64,000 nucleotides of DNA from Bacillus_BD oryzisoli (lineage in GTDB: Bacteria > Bacillota > Bacilli > Bacillales > Cytobacillaceae): NCBI RefSeq assembly GCF_036670025.1, contig NZ_CP137640.1, positions 840,001 through 904,000 of the forward strand, read 5' to 3'. Position 1 is the stretch's first letter. Every line of letters starts with the position of its first letter. A program made the position numbers and the translations under genes. The notes below the pieces were generated by a model. That model was given only the letters and a program-made list of their open reading frames with translations, searched no databases and was not told the origin of the DNA. Shown piece by piece: positions 1 through 8,125 of the stretch.

Positions 1-1
1 T

Positions 2-919
2 GATTCTTTATCAGTGCTGCTATCAAGTATCGGTTTTGGCGGATTACTGTATGGATTTAGTTCAGCCGGAAATCAAGGATGGGATAACCCGCAGGTATAT
101 GTAACAATTGGTATCGGTGTTATTTCATTAATATTATTTATTTTACGGCAGGCAAAACTTGAAGATCCGATGCTTAACTTTAGTGTATATAAGTATCCAA
201 TGTTTGCTTTATCATCTGTCATTACGATGATTATGAACATGGCTATGTTTTCCGGCTTTTTACTTCTGCCAATCTACGTTCAAACGATCCGCGGCATCTC
301 CCCAATGGACGCTGGCTTAATGCTGTTGCCGGGAGCACTGCTTAACGCAACTATGTCTCCCATAACAGGGCGGTTATTTGATATAATCGGCGGCAGAATC
401 TTAGCTATTACCGGCTTAGCCATTACGGCAATTTCAACGTATTTATTTAGTCAATTAACATTTGAAACAACCTATATGTCTTTAGTCATTATTCATGCTG
501 TTAGGATGCTTGGATTGTCACTCGTGATGATGCCTGTTTCAACAAATGGGCTGAATCAGCTGCCAAGACGGTTCTATCCACATGGTACCGCGATGAATAA
601 TACGTTAAACCAAGTATCAGGAGCGATTGGAACAGCGCTGTTGGTTACGCTCATGTCAAACCGTACAGAAAATGTCATGTCCAGGCTAATGACCGATGCC
701 ATTCATCAAGGCGGGGGTCAGCCGACAGCCGAAGTACAGCAGCAGATGCTCCTGAAAGCCACACTAGATGGAATTAATTTTACCTTCTTTATTAGCACCA
801 TTATCATTGCCATTGCTCTTATTTTAGCTTTCTTCATCAAACGGGAAACACAAGCCGAGGACCCACTAGAAGAAAAACCCAGACAGATTAATCCTGTAAC
901 GAAATTAGCAGGGAATTAA
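2..919 (+). CDS. MFS drug exporter, DHA2 (14-TM) family, 5'-truncated
   Basis: C-terminal part of a proton-driven multidrug exporter of the EmrB/LmrB type. The reading frame is open to the first base, so the true start lies outside the window; the GTG at 14 is only an internal codon. About 305 residues remain of the usual 480-510. Several hydrophobic segments are visible, including MFALSSVITMIMNMAMFSG and a last helix near residues 258-278 that ends in a charged tail. The loop GISPMDAGLMLLPGAL and the segment GRLFDIIGGR are typical of the C-terminal half of this family. The substrate cannot be read from the sequence. A strong terminator follows. Confidence 0.85.
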   Translation, partial: DSLSVLLSSIGFGGLLYGFSSAGNQGWDNPQVYVTIGIGVISLILFILRQAKLEDPMLNFSVYKYPMFALSSVITMIMNMAMFSGFLLLPIYVQTIRGISPMDAGLMLLPGALLNATMSPITGRLFDIIGGRILAITGLAITAISTYLFSQLTFETTYMSLVIIHAVRMLGLSLVMMPVSTNGLNQLPRRFYPHGTAMNNTLNQVSGAIGTALLVTLMSNRTENVMSRLMTDAIHQGGGQPTAEVQQQMLLKATLDGINFTFFISTIIIAIALILAFFIKRETQAEDPLEEKPRQINPVTKLAGN

Positions 920-937
920 GATAGAGCAATATAAGTA

Positions 938-987
938 AACTCGATAGAGGAAGACTGGACAAGTTTTCTTCTATCGAGTTTTTTATT
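938..987 (+). terminator. Rho-independent terminator after the MFS gene
   Basis: A perfect 10-bp stem (938-947 with 971-980) is followed by a T-rich run. It ends the MFS transcript. Confidence 0.85.
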
Positions 988-992
988 TTATA

Positions 993-1180
993 GGCTTGTT
1001 ATAGCACAATGTTGTTTTTTAGTTAGCAGAGTTGATTGCAGTGGAGGGCACGTAGACTCCTGCGGGAGAAGCGAGACAGCCGAGACCCCGGAGACACGGA
1101 GTGTCGAGGAGGCTCGGTGGTCGCCCGCGGAAAGCGAAGTGCCCGGAACGGAAATCAACAACCATTGTTAAAAAGAGCCA
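993..1180. repeat. Dispersed GC-rich repeat, copy 1 (about 188 bp)
   Basis: A GC-rich block in AT-rich DNA with short inverted ends (GTTGATT at 1031, AATCAAC at 1153) and internal near-palindromes. A diverged second copy lies at 24461-24646, and the similarity extends into both flanks, from TTATAGYACAATGTTG to AGAGCCA. I recall similar sequences as common intergenic repeats of Bacillaceae. The 60-codon minus-strand frame inside it is a by-product of the palindromic composition, not a gene. It could be a MITE-like element or a structured RNA. No transposase is associated. Confidence 0.75.
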
Positions 1181-1215
1181 TTTTATAGTATAAAGAGACA
1201 AATCATCGTCTGGAA

Positions 1216-1258
1216 TGTGATATAAATCAATCTAAAAATTTCTTTAATATGATATGGT
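1216..1258 (+). promoter_or_regulatory. Candidate Fnr/Crp-type site and promoter of the YgbA-like gene
   Basis: TGTGATATAAATCAAT (1216-1231) matches the Fnr palindrome TGTGA-N6-TCACA in 8 of 10 fixed positions. A possible -10 (TATGGT, 1253-1258) would put the start near 1265. The site centre (1223.5) would then lie at -41.5, the usual class II activator position. This is an inference from spacing and sequence only. Confidence 0.4.
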
Positions 1259-1304
1259 TTATTTGAATTGTAATTTAATACATTAAGAAGTGAGGGTGTG
1301 AACG

Positions 1305-1652
1305 GTGACAATAAGACAACAAAAAGTACTCAATAATGGGCCAAGAATCCAGAAAGAAAAAGAAACGGTCAAGAAAATGATTGAGGTCTATTGTCGGAAA
1401 AATCATCATCATCGCCATGAACTATGTGAAGAGTGTCAGGACTTACAAGAATATGCAATGAAGAGATTATCATTTTGCCAATTTGGGGAAGATAAAAGTT
1501 TTTGCTCATATTGTCCAGTGCACTGCTATAAACCAGATTATCGCAAAAAAATTAAGGATGTCATGATTTTTTCTGGCCCGTGGATGCTGCTTTATCATCC
1601 GGTACTTGCGGTTAGACATATTTGGCAGGAAAAAGTTACACACTGGCATTGA
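1305..1652 (+). CDS. YgbA-like nitrous-oxide-stimulated promoter family protein
   Basis: A 115-residue protein starting at GTG, with a GA-rich Shine-Dalgarno region just upstream. Eight cysteines sit in an ordered pattern: CRKNHHHRHELCEEC, then CQFG, then FCSYCPVHCYKPDYR. This pattern and the tail GPWMLLYHPVLAVRHI are the signature of the YgbA_NO family (PF11756). Members are induced by nitrosative or low-oxygen conditions in enterobacteria. The biochemical role is not settled; the cysteines suggest metal or Fe-S binding. A candidate Fnr-type site lies upstream and a terminator follows, so it is a single-gene unit. Confidence 0.8.
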   Translation: MTIRQQKVLNNGPRIQKEKETVKKMIEVYCRKNHHHRHELCEECQDLQEYAMKRLSFCQFGEDKSFCSYCPVHCYKPDYRKKIKDVMIFSGPWMLLYHPVLAVRHIWQEKVTHWH

Positions 1653-1688
1653 TGATAAACTCAGCTCAGCTGTGAAGAAATATGATTG

Positions 1689-1726
1689 AAAAAGTAACTT
1701 TCCATGAAGTTACTTTTTTTGTTTTG
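1689..1726 (+). terminator. Rho-independent terminator
   Basis: An 11-bp stem (1689-1699 with 1708-1718) runs into a T-tract after the YgbA-like gene. Confidence 0.85.
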
Positions 1727-1803
1727 TGATTGTTTATAGATTTAAGAATATATGGTTCCCTCATTCAATAAAATGGTAAGGATACTAGAGGAGGGGAAAA
1801 GGT

Positions 1804-3075
1804 ATGGCAGTTCATGTGGTAAAAAATGGTGAAAGTTTATGGACCATTTCCAACTACTACAGTGTTCCAATCTCCACCATTGTCCGTACGAATGGACTAA
1901 CTGCCACTGGCTTGATCGTACCTGGACTTGCACTTTATATCCCGGAAAGCGGCCGATTACCGATTCGAATTTATCAGGTAAAACCTAAAGATACATTATG
2001 GAACATCGCTCAGCGCTACAATACGTCTGTTTCCTCTTTAATAAATGAAAATCCTGATTTGCAAACGCCTTATCTTTTGTCTATTGGACAAAGGTTACGA
2101 ATACCTTCACCGATTAAGATGAGGTTAGCAACGTTAGGCTTTATCCAGCCATATTCGCTTGAAGCTTCCATTCAAAGCTTAGAGGCTGTAGCTGACCAAT
2201 TAACTTACTTAGCAATCGCTGCTTATTCTTTAACAAATGAAGGATATGCCTTTATGAAATTAAACGATGGCGGTTTGGTGGAAAGAAGCAGACAGCTTAA
2301 CGTGATTCCGTTATTAATGATTCGAAATATTATTAATGGTTTTAAATCGGAATTAATTGGAACGGTGCTTGGAAATGAAGTATATCGAAATAATCTAATT
2401 TTGAGTCTTGTCAATTTGGCAAAACAAAGAGGCTATGGTGGAGTTAGCATTGATTTTGAATTTATTCCTCCGGAACGAAGAGAAGACTTTACCTTATTTT
2501 TACGGGATTTAAAGGCTCAATTAGGAGAGCTGATTTTACATGTCAATGTACATGCAAAAAGTGAAGACCTACCCCTGAACCCGATTGTGGGCGGCTATGA
2601 TTATAGAGCAATTGGTAATGCCTCTGATTTTGTAGCTGTTATGACGATTGACTATGGTTATCCGACAGGACCGCCTGCCCCCATTGCACCGATAGGCTGG
2701 GTAGAACAAGTAATCAATTATGCAGTCACCCATATCAATCCAAGAAAACTGCAAATATCACTTGCTTTGTATGGGTATGATAAGGTAGTCCCGAGTAATG
2801 AGACGACTGCGCTGTCAGTTCAAGATGCACAAAATCTTGCCCTTACTGCTAGAGCACCTATTCAATACGATGCAATTGCCAAGGCACCATGGTATCGTTA
2901 TTGGAAGGGACTCGAAGAGCATGTTGTTTGGTTTGAAGATATTAGAAGCTATATAGAGAAATACAATTTAATGGACTTATATCAATTATATGGGACAACA
3001 TTTTGGCAAATAAGCCTGCCTTCTCCACAAAATTGGGAGTATATGAGAAATCATATTGATGTAATTAAATTATAA
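1804..3075 (+). CDS. LysM-GH18 spore cortex-type hydrolase (SleL/YaaH/YdhD family)
   Basis: A 423-residue protein with two N-terminal LysM peptidoglycan-binding repeats (about 3-47 and 55-99; each has the G[ED][ST]LW.I start). A family-18 glycosidase barrel follows (about 105-415). The catalytic signature reads GGVSIDFEFIPPE, with the proton-donor glutamate near residue 219. There is no signal peptide, as in YaaH/SleL proteins that are deposited on the forespore from the mother cell. The family acts as N-acetylglucosaminidase on cortex fragments during germination. Length fits YaaH (about 427) and YdhD (about 439); the LysM sequence looks closer to YdhD, so no symbol is given. The Shine-Dalgarno GAGGAGGGG precedes ATG. 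It has its own terminator. Confidence 0.88.
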   Translation: MAVHVVKNGESLWTISNYYSVPISTIVRTNGLTATGLIVPGLALYIPESGRLPIRIYQVKPKDTLWNIAQRYNTSVSSLINENPDLQTPYLLSIGQRLRIPSPIKMRLATLGFIQPYSLEASIQSLEAVADQLTYLAIAAYSLTNEGYAFMKLNDGGLVERSRQLNVIPLLMIRNIINGFKSELIGTVLGNEVYRNNLILSLVNLAKQRGYGGVSIDFEFIPPERREDFTLFLRDLKAQLGELILHVNVHAKSEDLPLNPIVGGYDYRAIGNASDFVAVMTIDYGYPTGPPAPIAPIGWVEQVINYAVTHINPRKLQISLALYGYDKVVPSNETTALSVQDAQNLALTARAPIQYDAIAKAPWYRYWKGLEEHVVWFEDIRSYIEKYNLMDLYQLYGTTFWQISLPSPQNWEYMRNHIDVIKL

Positions 3076-3113
3076 AAAAGAAAGGCAGCCAATGAAGATT
3101 TGCTGCCTTTTTG
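3075..3113 (+). terminator. Rho-independent terminator
   Basis: The stem AAAGGCAGC/GCTGCCTTT (3081-3089, 3102-3110) is followed by T residues. It serves the GH18 gene, and possibly the small convergent gene as well. Confidence 0.85.
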
Positions 3114-3121
3114 AATTTCAA

Positions 3122-3265
3122 CTACCCCTTTATCCCCTGAAGCCATTCTTGATAGCATTCATCACACAATAGTTCCTCTCTTTCTGAATTTGACACATGA
3201 AATGTGACATGATGGACTCCGTTTTCCTCTGTTTGGTTTGCACAATAGAAGCATTGTTGTGACAT
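3122..3265 (-). CDS. Small two-CxxC zinc-ribbon protein, 47 aa
   Basis: A 47-residue frame below common ORF-length cut-offs. It begins MSQQCFYCANQTEENG and has a second pair in LLCDECYQEWLQ, giving two CxxC knuckles about 30 residues apart, the form of a single zinc ribbon. A perfect AGGAGG sits 7 nt before the ATG, and the gene runs convergently to the GH18 gene's terminator. Similar tiny zinc-ribbon proteins are common in Bacillaceae, usually without known function. I do not recognise a named family. Confidence 0.75.
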   Translation of the reverse strand: MSQQCFYCANQTEENGVHHVTFHVSNSEREELLCDECYQEWLQGIKG

Positions 3266-3408
3266 GTGAATTCCTCCTAAAATTGTATAACTTAGTTTGA
3301 AACGAGCGAGTCCATTTTATGCTGTCGAATGGACTCAACTACAATCCGCATATACGAAAAATATAGGGAGAAACTATCTTTGATATTGAACTGAGGTGGG
3401 GATTTATT

Positions 3409-4266
3409 ATGGATGAACAAATGTCTTACGGTGATGACTATAAATTTATTCCTGCAACATCAGTAGGCAGTGGAATTGGGATTGAGGTATTACCGGATTT
3501 ATTTTGCCATACGATTCAAATAGTAAATATTTGTTTAGTCGGCCGGCCGGATTCAAAGGATTTTGTGTTAGTAGATGCCGGGATGCCGCATTCAGCTGAT
3601 GAGATTATTTCTGTTACTGAAGAACGTTTTGGTGTAAATAATCAGCCAAAAGCAATTATATTAACGCATGGTCATTTTGACCATGTTGGGGCCATTATTG
3701 AGTTAGTAAAACATTGGCAGATTCCTGTTTACGCACATGAACTAGAAATGCCTTATTTGACAGGGAAAGAGAGATATCCAGAACCAGATCCTACTGTTGA
3801 AGGGGGAATGGTTGCCAAAATATCCCCTTTGTTTCCGAATGAACCAATAAACTTAGGAGATCACGTAGAAGCACTCCCAACAGATGGGAGTGTGCCACAT
3901 ATGCCTTCGTTTCAGTGGGTCCACACACCTGGCCATACTCCAGGGCATATTTCTCTTTTTCGAGAGGAAGATCGAGCATTAATTGCAGGAGATGCGTTTA
4001 TAACGGTAAAACAGGAATATCTCTATAAAGTGCTGACACAGGAACAAGAAATTAGCGGCCCGCCGAGATATTTAACAACTGACTGGGATACGGCCCGTGC
4101 ATCTGTTGAAAAGTTGGAGAAACTACACCCGTCAGTTGCAATAACAGGTCATGGACTGCCGATGTCGGGAACACAATTAACAGACAGTTTACAAAAACTT
4201 GTGGAAGAATTTAATACGATTGCTTTACCGGAATATGGAAAATATGTACCGAAAAATATACATTAG
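3409..4266 (+). CDS. MBL-fold metallo-hydrolase
   Basis: A 285-residue metallo-beta-lactamase-fold enzyme. The metal-binding motif HGHFDH lies at residues 87-92, a later histidine motif HTPGHTPGH at about 171-179, an aspartate in AGDAF near 195, and a last histidine in ITGHG near 247. Together these make a complete two-metal site. The family hydrolyses thioesters, lactones, phosphodiesters and other bonds; nothing here fixes the substrate. It lies 54 nt before the sugar kinase on the same strand, and there is no terminator between them, so the two may be co-transcribed. Confidence 0.85.
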   Translation: MDEQMSYGDDYKFIPATSVGSGIGIEVLPDLFCHTIQIVNICLVGRPDSKDFVLVDAGMPHSADEIISVTEERFGVNNQPKAIILTHGHFDHVGAIIELVKHWQIPVYAHELEMPYLTGKERYPEPDPTVEGGMVAKISPLFPNEPINLGDHVEALPTDGSVPHMPSFQWVHTPGHTPGHISLFREEDRALIAGDAFITVKQEYLYKVLTQEQEISGPPRYLTTDWDTARASVEKLEKLHPSVAITGHGLPMSGTQLTDSLQKLVEEFNTIALPEYGKYVPKNIH

Positions 4267-4320
4267 AGATACAAGATATACTTTGAAGGAAAGATGTCAT
4301 GTATAGATTGAGGTGACAAG

Positions 4321-5289
4321 ATGGGAAAACTGTTTGCGATTGGTGAAGTATTAATCGATTTTATTCCAATGCAAAAGGGGACAGCTTTAAAAAACGTTCG
4401 TTCTTTTGAGCGGGCTCCTGGCGGGGCACCGGCAAACGTTGCGGCAGCTGTTTCCAAATACGGACAAAAGTCCTCCATGATTTCTAAATTAGGGAAGGAT
4501 GCTTTTGGGGATTTTTTAGTGGAGACACTGATGGAGGCAGGGGTTGAAACAGATAAACTATTTCGTACAGATGAAGCGAATACAGCTTTAGCTTTTGTAT
4601 CGCTGAAGGAAAATGGGGAACGTGATTTTTCCTTCTATCGAAACCCTTCCGCGGATTTACTGTTGAACGAGGAAGAAATTGATCCGTCTTGGTTCGAAGA
4701 AGATGATTTCCTTCATTTTTGTTCAGTTGATCTTGTTGAGAGTCCAATGAAACAAGCACATAAGAAAACAATAAAAGCTGTAACAGAGGCAGGCGGACTT
4801 GTTAGTTTTGACCCCAATGTCCGGCTGCCATTATGGAAGAGTAAAGAGGACTGCAGAAAAGCCATTCTTGAGTTTCTTCCCCTTGCAGATGTAGTCAAGG
4901 TTTCTGATGAAGAACTAGAATTTATAACAGGCATTAGAAATCAGGAAAAAGCACTTCAATCCTTGTTTGTGGGAAAGGTGAAAGCAGTTGTATTCACAAA
5001 GGGTGCACACGGAGCAGAGTTAATACTGCGGTCAGAGATATATAAATCAAATGGATATTCAGTTGAAGTAAAAGACACGACAGGTGCAGGTGATGCTTTT
5101 ATTGGCGGATTTTTATATAAAGTGATGGAATTAAATACTAGTTCCTCAAACTTAGAATCTACCTTACATTTGCATCACAAAGAGATATTAAGTTTTGCCA
5201 ACGCAAGTGGAGCTTTAACCACGACTGGATTTGGGGCGATTTCTGCCCTGCCATCAAAGGAACAGATTGAAAGTTTGTTAAAGGGTTAA
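4321..5289 (+). CDS. PfkB-family sugar kinase, fructokinase-like
   Basis: A 322-residue ribokinase/PfkB-fold kinase that would phosphorylate a sugar with ATP in the cytoplasm. The N-terminal PfkB signature is in APGGAPANVAAAVSKYG (about residues 32-48). The C-terminal signature DTTGAGDAFIGGF (252-264) carries the catalytic aspartate near 258. The start GEVLIDFIP and the FDPNVRLPLW segment resemble bacterial fructokinases (ScrK/YdjE group). No PTS or hydrolase for a fructoside lies next to it, so fructose is only the likeliest substrate. A terminator shared with the convergent gene follows. Confidence 0.82.
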   Translation: MGKLFAIGEVLIDFIPMQKGTALKNVRSFERAPGGAPANVAAAVSKYGQKSSMISKLGKDAFGDFLVETLMEAGVETDKLFRTDEANTALAFVSLKENGERDFSFYRNPSADLLLNEEEIDPSWFEEDDFLHFCSVDLVESPMKQAHKKTIKAVTEAGGLVSFDPNVRLPLWKSKEDCRKAILEFLPLADVVKVSDEELEFITGIRNQEKALQSLFVGKVKAVVFTKGAHGAELILRSEIYKSNGYSVEVKDTTGAGDAFIGGFLYKVMELNTSSSNLESTLHLHHKEILSFANASGALTTTGFGAISALPSKEQIESLLKG

Positions 5290-5330
5290 TGCATTGTAAA
5301 TACAGTGTTACCTGCTATGGATAAATCCAA

Positions 5331-5369
5331 AATAAGGGCTGTCCCACTGAGACAGCTTCTTATTTTTTG
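5331..5369. terminator. Bidirectional terminator
   Basis: The stem AATAAG-GCTGTC/GACAGC-CTTATT lies between the convergent kinase and SIMPL genes, with a T-run on the plus side and an A-rich 5' arm. Confidence 0.75.
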
Positions 5370-5377
5370 TGAACTAC

Positions 5378-6067
5378 TTATCCACCATAAGCGTAGACAA
5401 CTCTTACATGAGCAACGATTGTATAATCGCCGGTTTGAATCGGCGGTACTTCATTTTTTGTAACAGAAGCTGCTGCGGCTGAAAAGGCGGGGAATGGTCT
5501 TAATGACTGATCGCGCTGCTCTGTTATTTTTATCGGCATTAGACTAAGTGTTGCTCCAATGGTACTGCTTATTTCTGTAGCCTTTTTCTGTGCGTTTTCC
5601 ACGGCCTTTTTTAATGCCTCCTGATAAAAGACATCTGGGTTTGCCACAAAAAACTGTATCATGCCGCTGCGATTTGCCCCATTTTTCATGGCCATATCAT
5701 AAACGTTTCCTATAGTTGTAAGATCCTTCACTGTGACTTCAAAGTGGTGTTCTACCTCATAACCCTTTAAGATTGATTTCCCCTCGATAAAATCATAGCG
5801 TGGGTTGACGGAATAAACGGTTGTTCTGATTTCACTGTCATCAATCCCTATTTGTTTTAATGCGAGGATAACTGAGTTTGAAATGGCAGTGTTTTCTTCT
5901 TGGGCAATTTGTACATTTGGATTTTCCGTTATGACTCCTAATGTTATCGTAGCCTGATCGGGGCTAACCCTTATTTTACCTTCACCTTCAATTGTTAATG
6001 TAAAAGGATAGTAGCTCCTATATGGTGAATAATGTTGATAAGGCTGAAAGCCTTTGGAAAATTGCAT
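5378..6067 (-). CDS. SIMPL domain (DUF541/YggE-like) protein
   Basis: A 229-residue protein. After a tyrosine/proline-rich N-terminus (about 1-22) the SIMPL fold begins at LTIEGEGKIRVSPDQATITLG. It continues with the family pattern of paired beta-strands and a helix (EALKKAVENAQKKATEISS, about 155-173). I see no cleavable signal peptide, unlike many YggE relatives, so location is uncertain. The biochemical function of the family is not established. It is divergent from the LysR gene, with a 174-bp shared upstream region. Confidence 0.78.
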   Translation of the reverse strand: MQFSKGFQPYQHYSPYRSYYPFTLTIEGEGKIRVSPDQATITLGVITENPNVQIAQEENTAISNSVILALKQIGIDDSEIRTTVYSVNPRYDFIEGKSILKGYEVEHHFEVTVKDLTTIGNVYDMAMKNGANRSGMIQFFVANPDVFYQEALKKAVENAQKKATEISSTIGATLSLMPIKITEQRDQSLRPFPAFSAAAASVTKNEVPPIQTGDYTIVAHVRVVYAYGG

Positions 6068-6241
6068 GTTATCACCTCAAACAAACAATTTAAAATCATA
6101 CTATGATATGTATTGAAATAGTTAATATGACAATAAAAGACATTAAGGTCATAATGATAAATAGAAAGCTTTTAATTATAATGAATGTATAGCTATAATT
6201 AGGGAAAGTCTTAATCATTTTCCAGTGAACCGAGGTGTAAG

Positions 6242-7126
6242 ATGGATTTACATCAATTATATATATTTACGAAAGTGGTGGAGCATAGAAGCTTTTCCAA
6301 GGCAGCTGAACATGTTTACTTAAGTCAGTCAACTGTGAGTTCCCATATTCATTCGTTGGAAAAAATGTTTAATGTCACATTGTTTGATCGTGTTGGACGG
6401 GAAAGTGTTCTGACTCCTCATGGGGAAAGGTTGTATGAATGGGCCTTAAAACTTTTAGAGTTAAAGGACCAGGCTTTACTTGATTTAAGTCAGGATATGA
6501 CAGAATTGAAGGGAAATATCCGTATTGCAGCCAGCTCTGTTCCAGGACAGTTTATGATTCCTAAAATGGTAAAGCAATTTAGAAAGGATCATCCGCATAT
6601 TCTTTTTCATATTAACCAATCATCTTCAAAAAATGCTGTCGAAAAAGTATTAAATGGATCTGTTGATTTCGGTATTATCGGGGAAAAATATGAAAATGAC
6701 AAGCTTCACTACATTCCGCTTATAAAAGAGAGGCTAGTATTGATTTCATCCGACCAAATGGAATTTTCCAGCCCTGTAAATATCCATGAGCTATTAAAAT
6801 ATCCTTTTATCATGCGTCATTCTGATTCAGGAACGAACGCACTGCTCGAGCGGTTTTTAAAGGAGAATGGGATTACACATGACCAGTTGAATATTATTGC
6901 CTATACGGATAGCAGTCAAAGTTTAATACAGTTTGTTAAAGAAGGAATTGGGATTTCAATTATTTCCGAGATTGCTGCTAGAGAAAGTAGCGGAAGCAAA
7001 GGGATTCGTATGTATGACATAGAGGATTTTAAACATATAAGATATTTCTATCTTGTCTACAATATTAATCGAACTCAATCTGTAGCATCAAATAAATTTA
7101 TAGAAGAAGCCAAAAATTTGATTTAA
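6242..7126 (+). CDS. LysR-family transcriptional regulator (CysL-like group)
   Basis: A 294-residue regulator with an N-terminal winged HTH (about 1-60; FSKAAEHVYLSQSTVSSHI) and a periplasmic-binding-like effector domain (about 90-290). Sequences such as LKGNIRIAASSVPGQF and SVDFGIIGEK resemble the CysL/selenium-metabolism-associated LysR group. The ligand cannot be inferred. LysR proteins often control a divergent neighbour, here the SIMPL gene, but no selenium or cysteine gene is adjacent. AGGTG precedes the ATG. Confidence 0.85.
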   Translation: MDLHQLYIFTKVVEHRSFSKAAEHVYLSQSTVSSHIHSLEKMFNVTLFDRVGRESVLTPHGERLYEWALKLLELKDQALLDLSQDMTELKGNIRIAASSVPGQFMIPKMVKQFRKDHPHILFHINQSSSKNAVEKVLNGSVDFGIIGEKYENDKLHYIPLIKERLVLISSDQMEFSSPVNIHELLKYPFIMRHSDSGTNALLERFLKENGITHDQLNIIAYTDSSQSLIQFVKEGIGISIISEIAARESSGSKGIRMYDIEDFKHIRYFYLVYNINRTQSVASNKFIEEAKNLI

Positions 7127-7156
7127 AAAAGAGCGAAATTTGTTCGCTCTTTTTCG
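7125..7156. terminator. Bidirectional terminator
   Basis: The hairpin AAAAAGAGCGAA/TTCGCTCTTTTT lies between the convergent LysR and pirin genes. Confidence 0.85.
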
Positions 7157-7170
7157 TTTCATACTTATAC

Positions 7171-7875
7171 TTATTCAATTTCCGTTGACATTTCAATGAC
7201 TATGAAGTGTGATGTTTCAACAGCGTGAATCGTAATATCCTCTTCAACGATTTCGAGGCCATCTCTCGCTGTTAAAGAATTTCCGTTAATGTTTGAAGTT
7301 CCTTCTATTTGAACTAAGTAGGCTTGCCTTCCTTTCTTAACGGGAAAATTAATTTCATTATCCTGTGAAAGCTCTAGGGAATAAAAGTTGACATCTTGAT
7401 TGATTCTGATAGGAGCGTCGCCATCTTTATTTGATACCATATGAAGCCACTTATTATGGCGGTCATCCCAATTAAAACGGTAATCACCATAATTTGGTGT
7501 ATAACCGCGCTCATCAGGAATAATCCAAATTTGCAGCATTCTTAAAGTATTCTTTCCGTAATTATATTCACTGTGCAGTACCCCAGTCCCTGCACTCATA
7601 TATTGAACTTCACCTCTAGTAATCGACCTTTGGTTTCCCATACTATCAGCATGTGTCAATTCTCCATCAACGACGTATGAAATAATCTCCATATCACGGT
7701 GTGGGTGTGTACCAAAGCCGGTTTGAGAGGCAATCAGATCATCATTGATGACACGCAGCACGCCGAAATTAATATTTGCCGGATTATAGTACTCTGCGAA
7801 TGAGAAATGAAAAATACTTTGAAGCCAGCCAAGGTTGCTTCTGCCCATTTTGGTGTGATCTATTTTTCGTAACAT
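7171..7875 (-). CDS. Pirin family bicupin protein (YhhW-like)
   Basis: A 234-residue bicupin. The N-terminal pirin domain contains FGTHPHRDMEIISYVVDGEL (about 56-75) and HSEY near 101, which supply the metal-binding histidines and glutamate. The C-terminal cupin is degenerate. Relatives include E. coli YhhW, which shows quercetin 2,3-dioxygenase activity in vitro, but the physiological role is unclear. The start follows AAAGGAG. The gene is monocistronic and divergent from the aminotransferase gene. Confidence 0.85.
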   Translation of the reverse strand: MLRKIDHTKMGRSNLGWLQSIFHFSFAEYYNPANINFGVLRVINDDLIASQTGFGTHPHRDMEIISYVVDGELTHADSMGNQRSITRGEVQYMSAGTGVLHSEYNYGKNTLRMLQIWIIPDERGYTPNYGDYRFNWDDRHNKWLHMVSNKDGDAPIRINQDVNFYSLELSQDNEINFPVKKGRQAYLVQIEGTSNINGNSLTARDGLEIVEEDITIHAVETSHFIVIEMSTEIE

Positions 7876-8125
7876 AATAATCTCCTTTGATAGTTATTTT
7901 TTCATACTAATTTTATGATTAGCAGAAATGACTCTGCCCATGTTGTATTTTTTATAAAAATACTTTTAAATAAAAAATCTTTAATTCAAGATAAATTATA
8001 ATCGTTTATTAGGAGTCTTGTCAACTAAATTCATTTGATAGAATATATCACATTATATTAATATGATAACATCTAAATAGAACCTTCAGCAGATTCAAAA
8101 ATGTATAAAGATTTGGGGGATTACC

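Noticed and set aside
1019..1201. Minus-strand 60-codon frame
   Set aside because: It coincides with a dispersed palindromic repeat, has no ribosome site and has low-complexity repeat-derived composition.
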